A stretch of 64,000 nt of DNA from Solanum dulcamara (GCF_947179165.1 NC_077245.1:40355286-40419285), one strand, 5' to 3'; numbered from the stretch's first letter, positions 47,411 to 60,480 are shown. The notes: generated by a model from the sequence alone, not told the origin. Numbers and translations: made by a program.

Positions 47411-49257
47411 TCCTTCCCCCTTTAGAACATTCGTCCTCGAATGTGAACAAAAACCTTCCTCCGGATCTTATACCTACTATATGGAGAGTTCCCTTGTCCC
47501 ATTGCCATAGCATATACTTTCATCGAGCAATCAATATCAGAGTTCCAAAGGTTAGGGTTACTTGTAGACGTAGGGAATAGGTATGAATACTTGTATTTCA
47601 TTTCTTCTTTCACTTCCCGGGGTGTCACCCATCCTAGTCTACTCTTGCCCACGCACACTAAATTTCAGAGTTCTGATGGGATCCAGTGCGTTAGTACTGG
47701 TATGATTGCATCCATCTCTTATGGGATCTCGTTTGAAGTTTAAGCGTTCCCATTTACGTATGACAACGTCAGTCGATTTTCTCTTATGCTTGTACTTCTC
47801 TTGTCCACTTCCCTCTTTTTAGGGTGTACCCATGTCATCCTCTGTTTATTTTTAACTATTCATACGCAAATAATTTATTCCAACATATATAAAATGCTGC
47901 ACCATGTCTACACCTTTTGTTAGATCATCCATACTTTAGGTTGCCCCTATAAGAAACCCTAGTACATTTATAGGGTGATTAGTATTCTCGATAGATAGTA
48001 CATACTTTAGTCCAAGTACTGGTACTCGGGTCACAAAACTTAATGTAGGAGTTTAGTCGAAGCCATATTTCATTCATCCCAGTTCTTAATATACCAGTTA
48101 TCTCTGGCATTCATCCTTTCCTGTTGCTTGCATTTACTTTCGTGACCATTTGACCTTTTATTCTGAACCTTCCCTATAAATCTGTGTAAGCCTTCTTATT
48201 TATTCTCTGTTTGCTTTTCTATTTTTCCACAAACCATGTCATATCCTTTAGTTACTTCCTTACTAGGCTTTACTTATTCTCATAACGATCTTCGTTACAT
48301 TCACCTGCTATCCTGTTCATATTTAATCTCATAGTATGACACTTCTTAACCTCGTTCATGATTCTTACTATGGATTACTTACCCTTTGTAGTTAATCTCT
48401 TCCTTAATGTCTCATAAGCTATCTTATTAATACTTCATATCCATCATAATTCTTTTTCCCTCGTACTCTTGTCATAATCATACTGTTACTTCTGTTAACT
48501 ACAACTCGTCATAGTTTACTCCTGTGTATAAATTCAGTCGGCACCTTAGTATATCATTCTATCCAGATCTATCAGTCTTCTCTAAATCATCTTCTTTGGA
48601 TCATAAGTCTTTTCCAACTTCATTTTACCACACGAGTATCGACCTCCTAGTTTCTATTGCCATTGATTCAGCAATTAACTCATTTCTCGAGGTCCTCCAT
48701 ACTCATATTTTAGTCACATCTCATTCTTCTTTTATTTCTAGGGAGGTTTGGACAGAGTTTCTTCTATATTTCTTACCATCTCAACACTTGCATGCAGAAA
48801 ATGCCAATAATTCCTCACAGGGCCAATATATATATTAATAGCGTATCATACCGCAGCCACACAGGACGCTCAATATCAATAATATGAAAATAGACTTACC
48901 TCATATGTCTACTCGAACTGCACCTATTACACTGCCCTGTCTATGTCTCCTTTAAATTTTCAACTTTACACGTCTATCGTATCTCAATACCTTACCTACG
49001 TGCTTTGTAACTTCCAATATCGCCAGTCACTTTCTTTAATCTATGTTGTCCTTCTGCAGAAGTCAAAGGTTAGTATAAGGAATTTCATTCCCTATAACTC
49101 GGCTCTATCATACGATCTATGACAAGAAAGAAAGATAACATCCTAAATATCCTGTAGCCTCCTATTTAAAGATGTGGTGCACAACACATAGATAAACAAG
49201 ACTCTACTAGACATAGTCTGTAGATACTCCAAGGACGAACTGCTCTGATACCACTTC
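47411..49257 (-). mobile_element. E2 internal region without pol genes
   Basis: Starts (minus sense) at the primer site next to 49257 with a leader shared with E1 and D. It then runs through A/G-rich sequence to the palindrome 47426-47445 and the purine tract 47411-47425. The segment 47690-48420 (plus-strand phrases TGGGATCTCG, TTGAAGTTTAAG, CTTGTCCACTTCCC) is homologous to 54130-54800 in E1. The 78-codon minus ORF at 47658-47422 and the 104-codon plus ORF at 48524 show no domain I recognise. Confidence 0.8.
49242..49256 (-). other. E2 primer binding site
   Basis: On the minus strand GTGGTATCAGAGCAG begins a few bases after the LTR end: an unmutated match to the initiator Met-tRNA complement. 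Confidence 0.9.
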
Positions 49258-52200
49258 TGTCACGACCAAACCCCATAACCCGTGGTAGGTGCCTGAATTT
49301 GACACACACTTGTACCCCTGCCAACTATAAGTAAATCCGTGTTCTGCTCGACTCATAGTGTACAAACAGGTAAAAAAACATACCGGCCGACAAGGCTGTC
49401 ATAACATATAGGGTCACTCTATAATATATACAAATGCCAGCCAACAGGGCTATTACGACTTCAGGAATGCCCAAATCATAAGTTATATAAGCATAACTGT
49501 ACATACATACACATACAAATCCATACCACCCACGTACATATCCATAGACCTCTAAGAGTAAGAATAGTAAAATAAGGAGGGACAGGACCCCCGCCATACC
49601 CGTGAATAAAAGGAATATATACATCAAGGTTTAGTACCCAAAATTAGGCTCCAGCACAATGGAGCACCTCTGGAACGCAGAGTGGGACTCCTATGTTGGC
49701 GGATCTCCAAACTGTGTACCTGTACCTACGAACATGAATGCAGCCCCCAAGGAAAAGGGGTCAGTACGACATAGGTACTGAGTATGTAAAACATAACATA
49801 ACATATCCAAAAACATATCTGAAACAGAAGTAGGGGATAATATATCATAAGGAAATTATAGTTACCGTGAGGGTGCAGGGGACAAGTATAAAATTTTACA
49901 GAGTACTATAGCTGCACCTTACAAAGTAAGGTCATGTATATCATTATCACATACCGTGTCCAGCCCACTTGGGGACCCGGCATTATAAATGCATCATTTG
50001 ATCATCGTAGGCATATGCATATTATTAGCGATGTGGGAGGTATAGTCTGATCCATATAGATATGATAGATTAGTAACGAGGAACGTCAGGCCCAATCCCT
50101 ACACATATAATATGTTAGTGCCAAGGAGCGTTTGGCCCGATCTATATATATAATATGTTAGTACAGAGGAATGTATGACCCAATCTCTATACATATAACC
50201 CGTTAGTGCCGAGGAACGTATGACCCGATCCCTATACATATAATAATGCATACACGTGCACATAAAACCTCATAACATAACAACCATCTCCCAAATATCA
50301 TCATAAGATGTGTCAAAGAGTCTCTAGGAATAAGAGTTTACACATCCAATCATTACTCAACCAATAGAAGGGTCGAGGAATAGGAGTTTTACCACTTTAA
50401 GAATCCTAACCTCAAGAAGTGAGTACAAGTCATGATTTATACCCAAAACCTATAAATGGGATCACCTTTAACTCATACCATATATTGCTTCACTTACATC
50501 CTACTGTTTCAAAAGAAGAAAGGTATAGGTTTCACGTGTACTACTTTTTGTTAGGTAGAAGACTTACAAGTCCATAACTCAACTATCGCAGGAGTTCTAA
50601 TATCGAGAAGTGAATAAGATTGACGAACCATACTCAGGGTTCTATGAATGGAATTATTCCCACATTACATACATAATACACTTAAGACTGAGATATGCCA
50701 ACAGAAAAGAAAGATAGACTTTACGTACTCCTCACTTTCTAACGTATGGAAGTCTTGAGAGGTCCTAGTTCAATTACTGTAAGAGTATTTTCATTAAGAA
50801 GTAAATAAGGGTCGTGAATTATGCTTGGTATTTATGAATAGATTTACCCTCATGCTCATATCATTCACTACTTAACTTGAAAATATGCCAAAAGAAGAGA
50901 AAGAATAGGCTTTATATACATTACCTTTTATCATATAAAAAAATCTTAAAAAGGAAATAGCTTGACTATTACAGGAGTTCCACCATCATGAAGTGGATAA
51001 GAATTATCAACTTTACTCAGAGCTTTAGGAATGGAATAACTCCCAATTTCACATACATAATACTTACATTTAAGACATGCCAAATGAGAAAAAAAGATAG
51101 CTTCACATACCTTTTACGGACTTCTATTAATCGTGTTCACATCGTCGTCCTCCAAACCTATTTAACGTGGAAGAAATATAAATATCAACCACCTTAGACT
51201 TTTCCAGCATCTTATATTACCTACGAGTATTCATAGCATTCATTTCCTCGCTTGCCTTCTCGACTTGTTCCTTAACTAGTTAAGACGTTAACGGAAATCA
51301 GACATCATCTCTCCTATAATGTGCCCTATTCGAATTTTCAATTACACTACTCATACCTATAGCCAACCAACAACAACAACATTCAGCATATGTTTAGGCG
51401 ATTCATATCAAAAATATACAACATAAAATCCAAACAACTCGCTCAAAATTACACAACCAAAATAGGTTTTCTAGTTTCAATTTTGTAAAACCTTTAACCG
51501 TACGAAGCGGGGGGTCGTGTGGCTTCAACCAGAAGCTCCCCCACCTATTTTAGAACACTTTTAGGCCTCCTTCCCACCAGAGATTGATCGCTGCAAAACA
51601 TCACCATGCACCTGGAACATCACACCACAAGCACAACAACTTGCTTCGACTACAATTTAACTATAGCGATTCCAATTTGGTTTGTTCGAAAGTCAAGCAT
51701 ATTTATAGAATTTACATATTTCCAGCCACTTAAACAACGTATAATACACTTCATAACGGCACCGTAAACTCTAAATTGAAAGGAAAACCCTTACCTTAAC
51801 CTAAACTGGTCAAACTCGCCAAAACTATCAAAACGTGAATTTTGGACAACCTACTGTCTTGTATTGTCGCTTAGTTTTGAAGGGGTAATTGCTTGAAACA
51901 AGATTTGTGGCCTCAATGAAAGTTATAGACCTGTGTCTTAGCATCGCATAAAATTTTGAATCACCCCTACAGAAATTTAGTATAAAATGATATGCCAAAA
52001 ATAACAACAGCTGTCCGTGTAGAATTTCCAAAATAAAATCTGGGCAGCATCTCACCTACACTTCATCATCATTTTTCGAGCACATAAAAAAAGAACTGGA
52101 TTTTAGAGGTTGAATAAAATTTATATACATATGAAATATATTTCCAAAACATCTTCAATCACTCAAAACGAAGCTTTAGATAAGGAGTTATACTAGTATT

Positions 52201-52999
52201 GCTAACAACAGTCCCATTCCAAAAACGGGTTTGTAGACAAAAACGAGAACCTCCTCTAAACCCCAACTATAAATTTTATGTTGTTAAACACCACTATATC
52301 GCCATAGTATACCTTAAATAATTAATTCATGGATCAAAAATGGAGGCCTTACCTTGTTGTGTTGATGCCGTAGCTCTCTCTCTATTCTCCTAAGTTTTTT
52401 CTTGACCTTTCTTAAGTTAGATGCTGAAAAAATGAATTCCTTAGTCATCAACTAGGAATATATACACCACTTTTGGAGGTGACACGTGGAAGCCCCTATG
52501 GGTGACATGTGACATCCCCTTAGGGCACCACCTCACACGATGCGGCCAATCATACGCTGCCACATGGTAGCATGGGGTCCACCCTAAGTAGGTGGGTCAC
52601 CTACTTAGCCCAAGTAGGTGTGTCACCTACTTGTCACCTTCTTGCTTCATTTTCGTGGGTTCATAATCTCATCTCACTTCAAGAGACTACGTATTCCTTG
52701 ATACTTAAGCTTGACATGTGCTCCAGGATCTTAATTATGCAAGACATCCAAATCGGTAGCTTACGCAAGTAGGTTGAGTCCTACGACTCATTACTTGGCC
52801 TCCAAATCCTTCTAATTTCTTATAACCCTATTTCCAATCTTCTCTATTATGGAATATCTCATTCTCCTTTCCTTAGGATTATTTGATAGCGTTAAAGATT
52901 ATCTGACTCACTTGAAGACTTCTAAAAAACTTAAGAGCCTCCTTAGAAACTTAAGAAGCTTAAGAAGAGTTCCGAGGTACTAGAGTAAGGGGTGTAACA
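49258..52999 (-). mobile_element. E2 5' LTR
   Basis: 3742-bp partner of 43741-47410. Stem-loop at 49761-49781 (perfect 7-bp stem), minisatellite 50030-50250, G-box-like motifs at 52480-52570 near ATATATA. The high end GGGGTGTAACA is followed by CATGG. Confidence 0.93.
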
Positions 53000-53004
53000 C
53001 ATGG
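53000..53004. repeat. Right target-site duplication of element E2
   Basis: CATGG, identical to 43736-43740. Confidence 0.94.
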
Positions 53005-55870
53005 AGTGAAAAATGAGTCTTATAGCCAAGGTCGTGTTGTGGAATCTTCGACCTTATGTATTACTTCTAGCCTTCTTTAGATGACATCAACTGGTACCCT
53101 TACCATTTGGGTTTTGCTTTTTGCCCATCAGAGTTGGCTACCGAGTGGTGCTGAAGTTCCCTCACACAATAACCTTTGTAGCCGTTCTATGCTTTGTCTA
53201 TCATTACTAGTATAGTGTTGTAGAACTTTGGCATACCAGTGCGCCATCTGTTAGTAACTAGCTACTCCTGTGCATTTTGCTTAACCCTTACTTATAAAAC
53301 TCTAGGTACATAATCTCGTGTCGTTGCTTCATCATTAGTTCAGATTCTTCCATGGTCCTTTTCCTCAAAGTTGGCTCTGATTTTTCTGTCAAACATTACA
53401 TTGCAATTCTTGCAACAATGTGTGAAGTCACTTAACTTAGCCTAAGATTTACCTTAGCATTATATCGCTAGTCTTCATGTTTTGCCTTGCCCCCTCCTCT
53501 TTTATCTTACCACTGGTATTGGGGTAGATCTTTAGTTCAACCATGACCATGTCCTTTTTGGTCATTTGATTTAACTTCTCTTTGCATTCCTCTGTAACGT
53601 ATCCAAAATAACATAACCCTCTTTCCATCATATAATCCTCCTATTGGTCTTATGCTATATATATATATATATATAGATATATTAGTAGGTTGCACAACTA
53701 CTTTTATACAACTGGTATGAGGTAGACACAGTTTTTTCGTTTCATGGTCTATCTTGATTTACATATCACCTTCACACTAGAACTTGCATGCGCTAATGCT
53801 ATTCTTTCTTACCCCTTTCTTTTCCTTTCTTCGTGTACTCCGTGGTCTTCTCATTCCTTACCATAGGATATTTTCTACTCTTTCTCCTTGCTACTTGTAT
53901 GTCACACCTCAGTGGCTAATAACACTATTTCCATATCATAATCTTTACTCAAACATGGCCTTAATACCCTTTACATGGTCCTTAGATCGCTCAGTCTTAC
54001 TCTCGTATCGTATTTACCCCTTTTTATATGTAGCCATCCATTAAGGTCTATGCTAATGGTTCTCCATACGGTCTCAGATATCATGGCTTCTATCCAGTTA
54101 TTGCTGGCCTTTAGCCCTTGCTAACTCATGCCAGCATGGGATCTCGCTTGAAGTTTAAGTGTTCCTATTAACATATGATAGTGTCAGTTGACTTCATCTC
54201 ACACTTGTATTTCTCTTGTCCACTTCCCCCCTTTAGGGTGTACATATGTTATCCTCTATTTATTTTCAACTAGTCATACGCATATGATTCTGTTCCAATA
54301 TATTTGACATACGACATGGATCTATACCTTCTGTTAGATCACCTATACGTTAGGTTTCCCCTGTAAGAAACCTTATTACAAACATGGGGTTCTTAGAATT
54401 CTTGATAACTAGTACCCAATCTAGTCCAAGTACAGGTACTCAAGTCATATAATTAATATAGTAGTTTATCCATAGCCACATTCCTTTCTTCCCTTCCAGC
54501 GATTAGCTAGCGGCCCTAATCGTTTCAAATTCTTCATTCGGAAAAACTTGTACTCTAGTGACCCATATTTCTAGCTCTGCTATAACACTATCTTCATCCT
54601 AGTGGATACCACTTGTCCCTCTTAATGGACTCGCAATGCATCAATGATTTTGTAGAGCTACCTTCCTCATCCTTGAGGGGTCTTTATATTTTCCACTACG
54701 GAATCACATATCCACAATACTTCTTTATATCTCATAAGCTTTTATCCTTGTCAGGTACCTGAGGTTAACTTCCAATTCTTCTCAGTCTCATGTCAATTTT
54801 ACTCTAATAATGGTCTTATCTTCTCGCCTTTTTGTACTACACCTTTAGTTCGTAGCTATCTATTGTCTCTTTCGTCCAATACTCGTACTTAATTGATAAC
54901 GTCTATCTTGGGTGCTCCCTGTAGTAGTCCTTCTATTCTTCCAATCCATGGCCATTTTGTGCCTGAGGAGTTTCATGTTACCTCCATATCCCTTGGGAAA
55001 ATCATTCCTTAGTATTACCGACCCTTCTGAATCCTTCTAGTATGTTAACCAGTATATATGAACCACATGATTCTGGACATCCCATAAGTTTATGTCTTTG
55101 GTGAACAAGTTATTTTAGTTGCTTAATAACCAATAAAAGGTTACTATGAAGTATCATCTAACCCCTACCAGAAGGAAATTAAAATCCAATAAGCACCACA
55201 ATACTGTTTAGTGCCTAACTCATATGGTTTCCCTCTAGGATCATTCTTGAGTCGTGAATAACCTATCTCGTTCACCACTAATGGTTGAGGGTTTTGTACG
55301 TTCCTACCAAAATAGAACCAAATTGTTGGAAACCTTGCCCTCCAATAGGAGTTTTCTCCGACATAAAACTTCCTAAGTAAACATTAGGTCCCCCTTACCA
55401 ACAACCCAGAGGGTACCCTTACAGCTTTAGCTCATCATAATAGGGGTACTCGGTATCAACTTCCAAGCCGTATGATAAACTTATAGTTCCTTCCCCTTTT
55501 TTCTCTAGAAAATTTCAGCAGAGTTTCCTCTATATTCCTTACTATCCCAAACCTGCACTCAGTACATACCAATAATGCCATGTAAGGCCGGCGTATATAT
55601 ACATCCATATCATATTATATCACAGCCACAATGCCTCATAGGGCCAATATATACATATGTTTATAGCATCTCATATTCCAACCACACAGGGTATCCTACA
55701 TTAGGCTGAAACAAAAATGACAAATAGCCCCATATAGCCAGCAAAACTATACTTATCACTCCCCTATACCTGTGATCGATCGGTCCTCAGTTCGACCCGG
55801 TGACCTAGGAGGTAAAGTGTGCTCTCCATCTTTATCCGTTTGCCATTTGCTTGTCTTTCCCTTGTCATCT
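53005..55870 (-). mobile_element. E1 internal region of unknown content
   Basis: 2.9 kb between the E2 insertion site and the acidic ORF. On the minus strand it is A/G-rich, with scattered short open stretches (for example 53631-53449, 60 codons) and no protease, RT or RNase H motif that I can read in any frame. Part of it (54130-54800) is homologous to the E2 interior. A TA microsatellite lies at about 53655-53675. It stands where gag, protease and RT should be, so E1 seems to belong to a group in which these are replaced or decayed beyond recognition. Confidence 0.6.
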
Positions 55871-55878
55871 TTCTCGCT

Positions 55879-56229
55879 TTAATCCATAAGACATAGATAA
55901 CCAGGTAACCCCTGGTTTATCGATGACCAAGATAGAGGGCTCAAATATGTTGTAACACTTACCGTAGGAGCCGGCCTAACATAGTGCTCTATCATAAGAA
56001 CTACTGGCATGGCTTCTGGAACCACTTCCCTAGTAATCAAATGCTCTGGGGAATTTATTGTTGGGCCCTCTGAGGGATCAGTCTCAATAGAATACTCAGG
56101 ATCTTCAGAAGGATCAGTCTCAATAAAGTAACTAGGACTCCGCCTGCTTTGTCCTGAAGCCTGGGGTCCCATGTGTACCCTGGGAGCCTTCTCTACACCC
56201 TGTCCACTATCCAGAGCTGGACTTTTCAT
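55879..56229 (-). CDS. Acidic-repeat ORF after the E1 leader, unknown function
   Basis: 116-codon open frame on the minus strand, starting about 265 bp after the E1 primer site, where gag normally starts. It holds two tandem copies of an acidic unit (FIETDPSEDPEYSIETDPSEGP over about residues 35-55). The rest is Pro/Ser-rich with no recognised domain, no zinc knuckle and no membrane segment. It could be a gag N-terminus, an unrelated ORF taken over by the element, or chance. Position and repeat favour a real former coding region. I recall acidic ETDPSE-type stretches in Solanaceae retroelement proteins but cannot verify this here. Confidence 0.4.
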   Translation of the reverse strand: MKSPALDSGQGVEKAPRVHMGPQASGQSRRSPSYFIETDPSEDPEYSIETDPSEGPTINSPEHLITREVVPEAMPVVLMIEHYVRPAPTVSVTTYLSPLSWSSINQGLPGYLCLMD

Positions 56230-56495
56230 TATTCACCTCAGCTTGTACCCACCTTCAAAAGGAGGTTAGAGACAAGCTTCCCTTATAGGAATTATCGTAC
56301 ACCTCATAGTCTGTTAGGGAGGTATTATCCTATAGAACAGCTCTATTGCATGATCTAAGACAAGAAATAAAGATAACACCCTAAATGTCCTATAGCCTCT
56401 TGTTTATAGATGTGATGCATAACACATCGATAAATAAGACTCTACTAGACAGGGTCTATGGACATTCCAAGGAAGGACCGCTCTGATATCACTTC
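56230..56495 (-). mobile_element. E1 leader and primer binding site
   Basis: Read on the minus strand, GTGATATCAGAGCGG (about 56479-56493) is a Met-tRNA primer site with two changes. It is followed by a leader (ATTTAGGGTGTTATC, GCAATAGAGCTG) that matches the D and E2 leaders. This marks the 5' end of the E1 interior. Confidence 0.8.
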
Positions 56496-58640
56496 TATCA
56501 CGACCCTACCCCATGGACCATGACGGGTACCCGAACTGGACACTCGTATATACTCCTGCTAAGTATAAGTAGACCTATCCATTATTTGAGTTATAATGTA
56601 TCAATAAGCACGATGTCACACATATATATACAACCCACATACATGTCCACTGACCTCTAAGAGTAAGAACAGTAACATAAGGCAGGACAGGGCCCCACCG
56701 TACTCGTAAACAAATGAATATATATATCGAGGGTTAGTACCAAAATCTAGGCTACAGCATAATAGAGCGCTTCTAAACTACAAAGCAGGACTCTTATAGT
56801 GGCGAATCCCTAAAGTGTGTTTCTGTACCTATGGGCATAAAACGCAGCCCCCCGAAGAGAGAGGGGTCAGTATGACATATGTACTGAGTATACAAAGCAT
56901 TACTGGAAGCATATCTGAAACAAAGAGAGCTAGGGGGATAAATTTGTTATATAAGAAAACACTGTACCTGTACCTTGTGAATCATAAAAACATGCATGCT
57001 CATATTGTACAATATAGCCGGCCCGTTCAGGGACTTAGGGAAATATATATCTATAGGGCTATCATAGGGCCCGGTTCCATCATCACCTTATCACATCACA
57101 TTATATCATCATATATATATATACATAGGTACCTGGCCCTCTAGTGAGGGACTCAGTGAGTTGTTCATGTCATTGTATTATCATGTCCTCGTATAGCATA
57201 CCCATCCCTTTAGTGAGGGACTCAGTGGATAATGTAGTGAACTACGCACGATTATGTACCTAGTCTGGGACTCGGTTATAGAAGGGGTTAAAGTATACAC
57301 GAGTAGAGTAGTAAGTAATCATATGCAATTTAAAACATTGTCAAAGTCTCAGTGAAGTAATAAAGACAAATTTTCATTTAAAAATCAGACGATAGTCATA
57401 TCAATCACCCCTCAAATATCAATATTGATCATACCAAAGGATCCTTAGAAATCATAGGCATGAATCAAGATGATACAAAATAACTTATAAAAGCCAAGGA
57501 CATTAACTATCAGAGAATCTCTAAGAACAGGAATCATGAATTACCCTAGATACTTATGAATGGAATGACCCCCAAAGCTCATATTAATCCTTACTTAATT
57601 CTAAGACATGCCAAAAGAAAGAAGGGTCAGTTTTACATACTCTCTACTTTCTCTTATGTAGTCATCATGTACATATATGCCGAGAGACGTATGGCCCAAT
57701 CCTTAGATAGTAACATATGTCGAGGAACGTTCGGCCCGATCCTTATATAGTAACATATGCTGAGGAATGTTCGGCCCGATCCTTATAAAGTAACATATGC
57801 TGGGGAATGTTCGGCTCGATCCTTAATTAGTAACATATACCGAGGAAAGTTTGGCCTGATCCTTATATACATATATTATACTCTCGTGGTATACCCTAGA
57901 TAATTAATTCATGGAACGAAATCGGAGAACTTACCTTTTTTTCTCCCAAAATCCGTAGCTCTCTCTCTCTAGCTTAAGGGTTTCTCATCTTTTTATTTCT
58001 AAAATTTTCTTGGATAAGAATGAATTGTTTGGATAAATATGACCATAAAATATATATATATAGGCCACCTTAGGGGGTGAAATATGTTATCCCCTAAGTG
58101 GTGACACATGTCAAGCCCTCATAGGACCAACGCACCATGCCTCCACTCATGGGCTGCCACGTGGAAGGTGGGGTCCACTCCTTGCTTCAGCTTTTGCCAT
58201 ATGGCACTTCCATCTGCTGCCATGTGGCACTCTCTCTTGCTTCCATGTGTCACTTTCTTTTCCTCTTTGTGGGTTTCTAATATCGTCTTACTTTATGAAC
58301 CTATGTAATCCTTGCTACGTAAGCTTGGTATGAACTCAAGTAGTGTAAGAATGTAAGATTTTTAAGTTGGTATCTTACGTAAGTAAGTCGAGTCCTATGC
58401 CTCATTACTTGGCCTCCAAATTCTTCCTGATTTTTATTACCCTATTTCCAATCTTCTTTATTATCGGGTATCACATTCTCCTTTCCTTAGAGTTACTTGA
58501 TCGCGTTATAGATCATCCGGCTCACATGGTAACTTCTAAGAAGCTTAAGAACCTTTCAAGAACTTAAGAGCCTTTCAAGAAACTTAGGAAGCTTAAGAAG
58601 CTTACGAACCTTCCAAGGTACAAAAGTACGGGGTATAATA
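56496..58640 (-). mobile_element. E1 5' LTR
   Basis: 2145-bp A-type LTR. The low end TATCACGACCC is adjacent to the leader. The high end ...GTACGGGGTATAATA is next to D gag sequence. Together with 40390-42584 it delimits E1 (about 9.0 kb without E2). The target duplication is decayed: ACAGC (40385-40389) versus ATAGA (58641-58645), 3 of 5. Five-unit minisatellite at 57671-57870, stem-loop at 56867-56887, G-box-type motifs at 58105-58250. Shorter than the E2 LTRs, mainly in the part between minisatellite and TATA region. Confidence 0.87.
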
Positions 58641-59895
58641 ATAGAGGCACAGAAGGGCAAGTCAGTAGCAGGGGAAACCAGCCAGACCCCGAGAGTTACT
58701 AGGGCTCGTACCTAGTATACGCCCGAGATTGTGCTCCACTCGGTGAGCTCCACTATGTCACCACCTCCAGAGGAGCTTAGAGTAGCTACAGATCCTACGA
58801 CCCTAGTACTCGAGCCTCTAGCTCCCTAGCCAGGGGCAGAGGATCGAGCCGTGAGAGACGTTGTTCAATTACTGACCAGATTAGCAGAAACACAGGATTG
58901 CAAGCATATATTAAGAGTTTATTATGCAGACAGACATGATAGTTTAAGGGTTCATGACTTTTTGACTTGTAACCCCCCACAGTTCTATGGGACAAAGCCC
59001 ACGGAGGATCCATAAGAGTTTATCCGACAGGTGTAGCTTACATTAAGGATAATTAGGGCTTCTGAAACTGAGTCATTGGAGTTAGCTTTATATTAGTTGC
59101 ATAATGTAGCTATTAATTGGTATGAGTCCTTGGAGTTATGTAGGGGTGAGGGTGCACCTCCAGGCGTGGAACGAGTTTGTGGAGGCCTTCCTTGGCCACT
59201 TTCTACCTCTGGAGATGAGATGAGCCAGAGTAGATAGATTCTTGCATTTGAGGAAGAATGGTAGAAGTGTTAGAGATTATAGCCTTGAGTTTGATTCATT
59301 GGCCAAACATGCGCCTACTATTATAGCTGATATGACTGATAGGGCTGGATCATTAATTAATTGATAACTGTATGGCAATGACTTCTCATACAAGTATGCA
59401 TATTACTCGGGTATAGGCATATGCATAGGGGGTAGAGGATCGGCAGAGAGGGCGTCAACCCGATAGAGATGATGACCAAGGCTAGCATAAGAAAGCTAGA
59501 TCGGCTGGTTATTTTAGTGAGTTTCAAGAAGGGAAACCTCAGCAGTATAGTAGGTATCCTTGTCAGTCATCCTGAAGTGTACCCCCATAGTTCACAAGTA
59601 AGAGATTTGATAGCATAGAGGATTCAGGAGCTGGTCAAAGCTCTAGGGCATCAGGTTCACAAATGCCTAGGGGTTTGATTCAGTCGAGGCCTCCTTTGCC
59701 TCGGTGTTCTCAGTATGGTAGGCCCCATTCTAGGGAGTGCCATCTTGCTACTAGTGCTTGTTTTTCTTGTGGTCTTCAAGGTCATATTGTTAGAGATTAT
59801 CCATTCAGGGGTAATCTAAGTGGTGCAACTCAGCCTACTGGGTTAGTTGCTAGTTCATCTTCTTCTATAGCTATGCGTCCTATGGGGTAGGGTAT
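58641..59895 (+). pseudogene. Element D gag (broken)
   Basis: Continuation of the gag that starts at 40367. Readable blocks are TNPPQFYG-like sequence (about 58970; CNPPQFYGTKPTEDP), the helix before INWYESL (about 59115), and LEMR (about 59212), as in the retrotransposon gag fold that packs element RNA. At least eight in-frame stops occur; the first are TAG codons near 58711 and 58827. The nucleocapsid part (59663-59890) has a proximal CSQYGRPHSRECH and the zinc knuckle CFSCGLQGHIVRDY at 59759-59800, with Tyr (59798-59800) for the last Cys. So even the open part has lost a zinc ligand. Confidence 0.85.
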
Positions 59896-59896
59896 T

Positions 59897-60480
59897 TTGA
59901 CATCAGCAGGACATAGAAGAGGCTGCGGCATAGTTTCTAGTTCTAGCAGTTCTTCAAATCGCATATATGCATTAGTTAGTAGACAAGACCGGGAGGCTAT
60001 ACTAAATATGGTTATAGTTATACAATCAATCCTATCTCGAGATGTATATGCATTGATAGATCCAGGCTCTACCTTACCATATATATCTCCCTTTATTGCT
60101 AATAGAATTGGAATAAAACCTAAATTAATAGAACCATTTGAGGTCGCTACACCGGTAGGAGATTCTATTATAGCCAAGTAAGTATATAGAGATCGTTCGG
60201 TGATTATATATAGTCGTCATTCCAAGGCCGGTTTGATAGAGTTAGATATGATGGAATCTGATGTTATTATGGGTATAGATTGTTTAGCTTCTTGTTATGC
60301 TAATATTTATTATAGAGGAAAAGTAGTTTTATTTCAATTTCCAGGAGAGCCAATCATAGAATAAGTGGGCAATACAGCATCGCCGAGGGGTAAGTTTATT
60401 TCATACCTCAAGACAAGGAAGATGGTTAGAAAGGGTTATATTTATCATGTGGTTTATGTGCATGATTTAAAAGGAGAAGA
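59897..60480 (+). pseudogene. Element D protease region
   Basis: Open from 59897 to 60181: ALIDPGSTLPYISPF with the active-site Asp at 60059-60061, then KLIEPFEVATPVGDS. Beyond a stop at 60181 the flap-and-after region still reads GIDCLASCYA (about 60280). Aspartic protease that would cut the polyprotein. The active-site triad form DPG is usual in plant chromoviruses. Confidence 0.82.

Larger units (their letters stand above)
43741..52999 (-). mobile_element. Element E2: complete non-autonomous LTR retrotransposon
   Basis: 9259-bp element on the minus strand: 5' LTR 49258-52999, Met-tRNA primer site at about 49242-49256, internal region 47411-49257, polypurine tract, 3' LTR 43741-47410, and perfect CATGG target duplications. 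The LTRs are similar along their whole length (roughly 85-90% by eye), so the element is not recent. The internal part is only 1847 bp and shows no gag, protease, RT, RNase H or integrase motif, so it must have moved with proteins from a relative, or it lost its genes afterwards. Parts of the internal region are shared with E1 (see 53005-55870). Confidence 0.93.

Noticed and set aside
47152..47580. 142-codon plus-strand ORF
   Set aside because: Lies antisense over the E2 LTR start and its purine tract. Similar antisense frames occur by chance in other LTR copies (for example 2042-2275 and 58367-58567).
48524..48838. 104-codon plus-strand ORF in the E2 interior
   Set aside because: It is antisense to the element, with Ser/His-rich low-complexity translation, and I see no matching open frame in the homologous E1 region.
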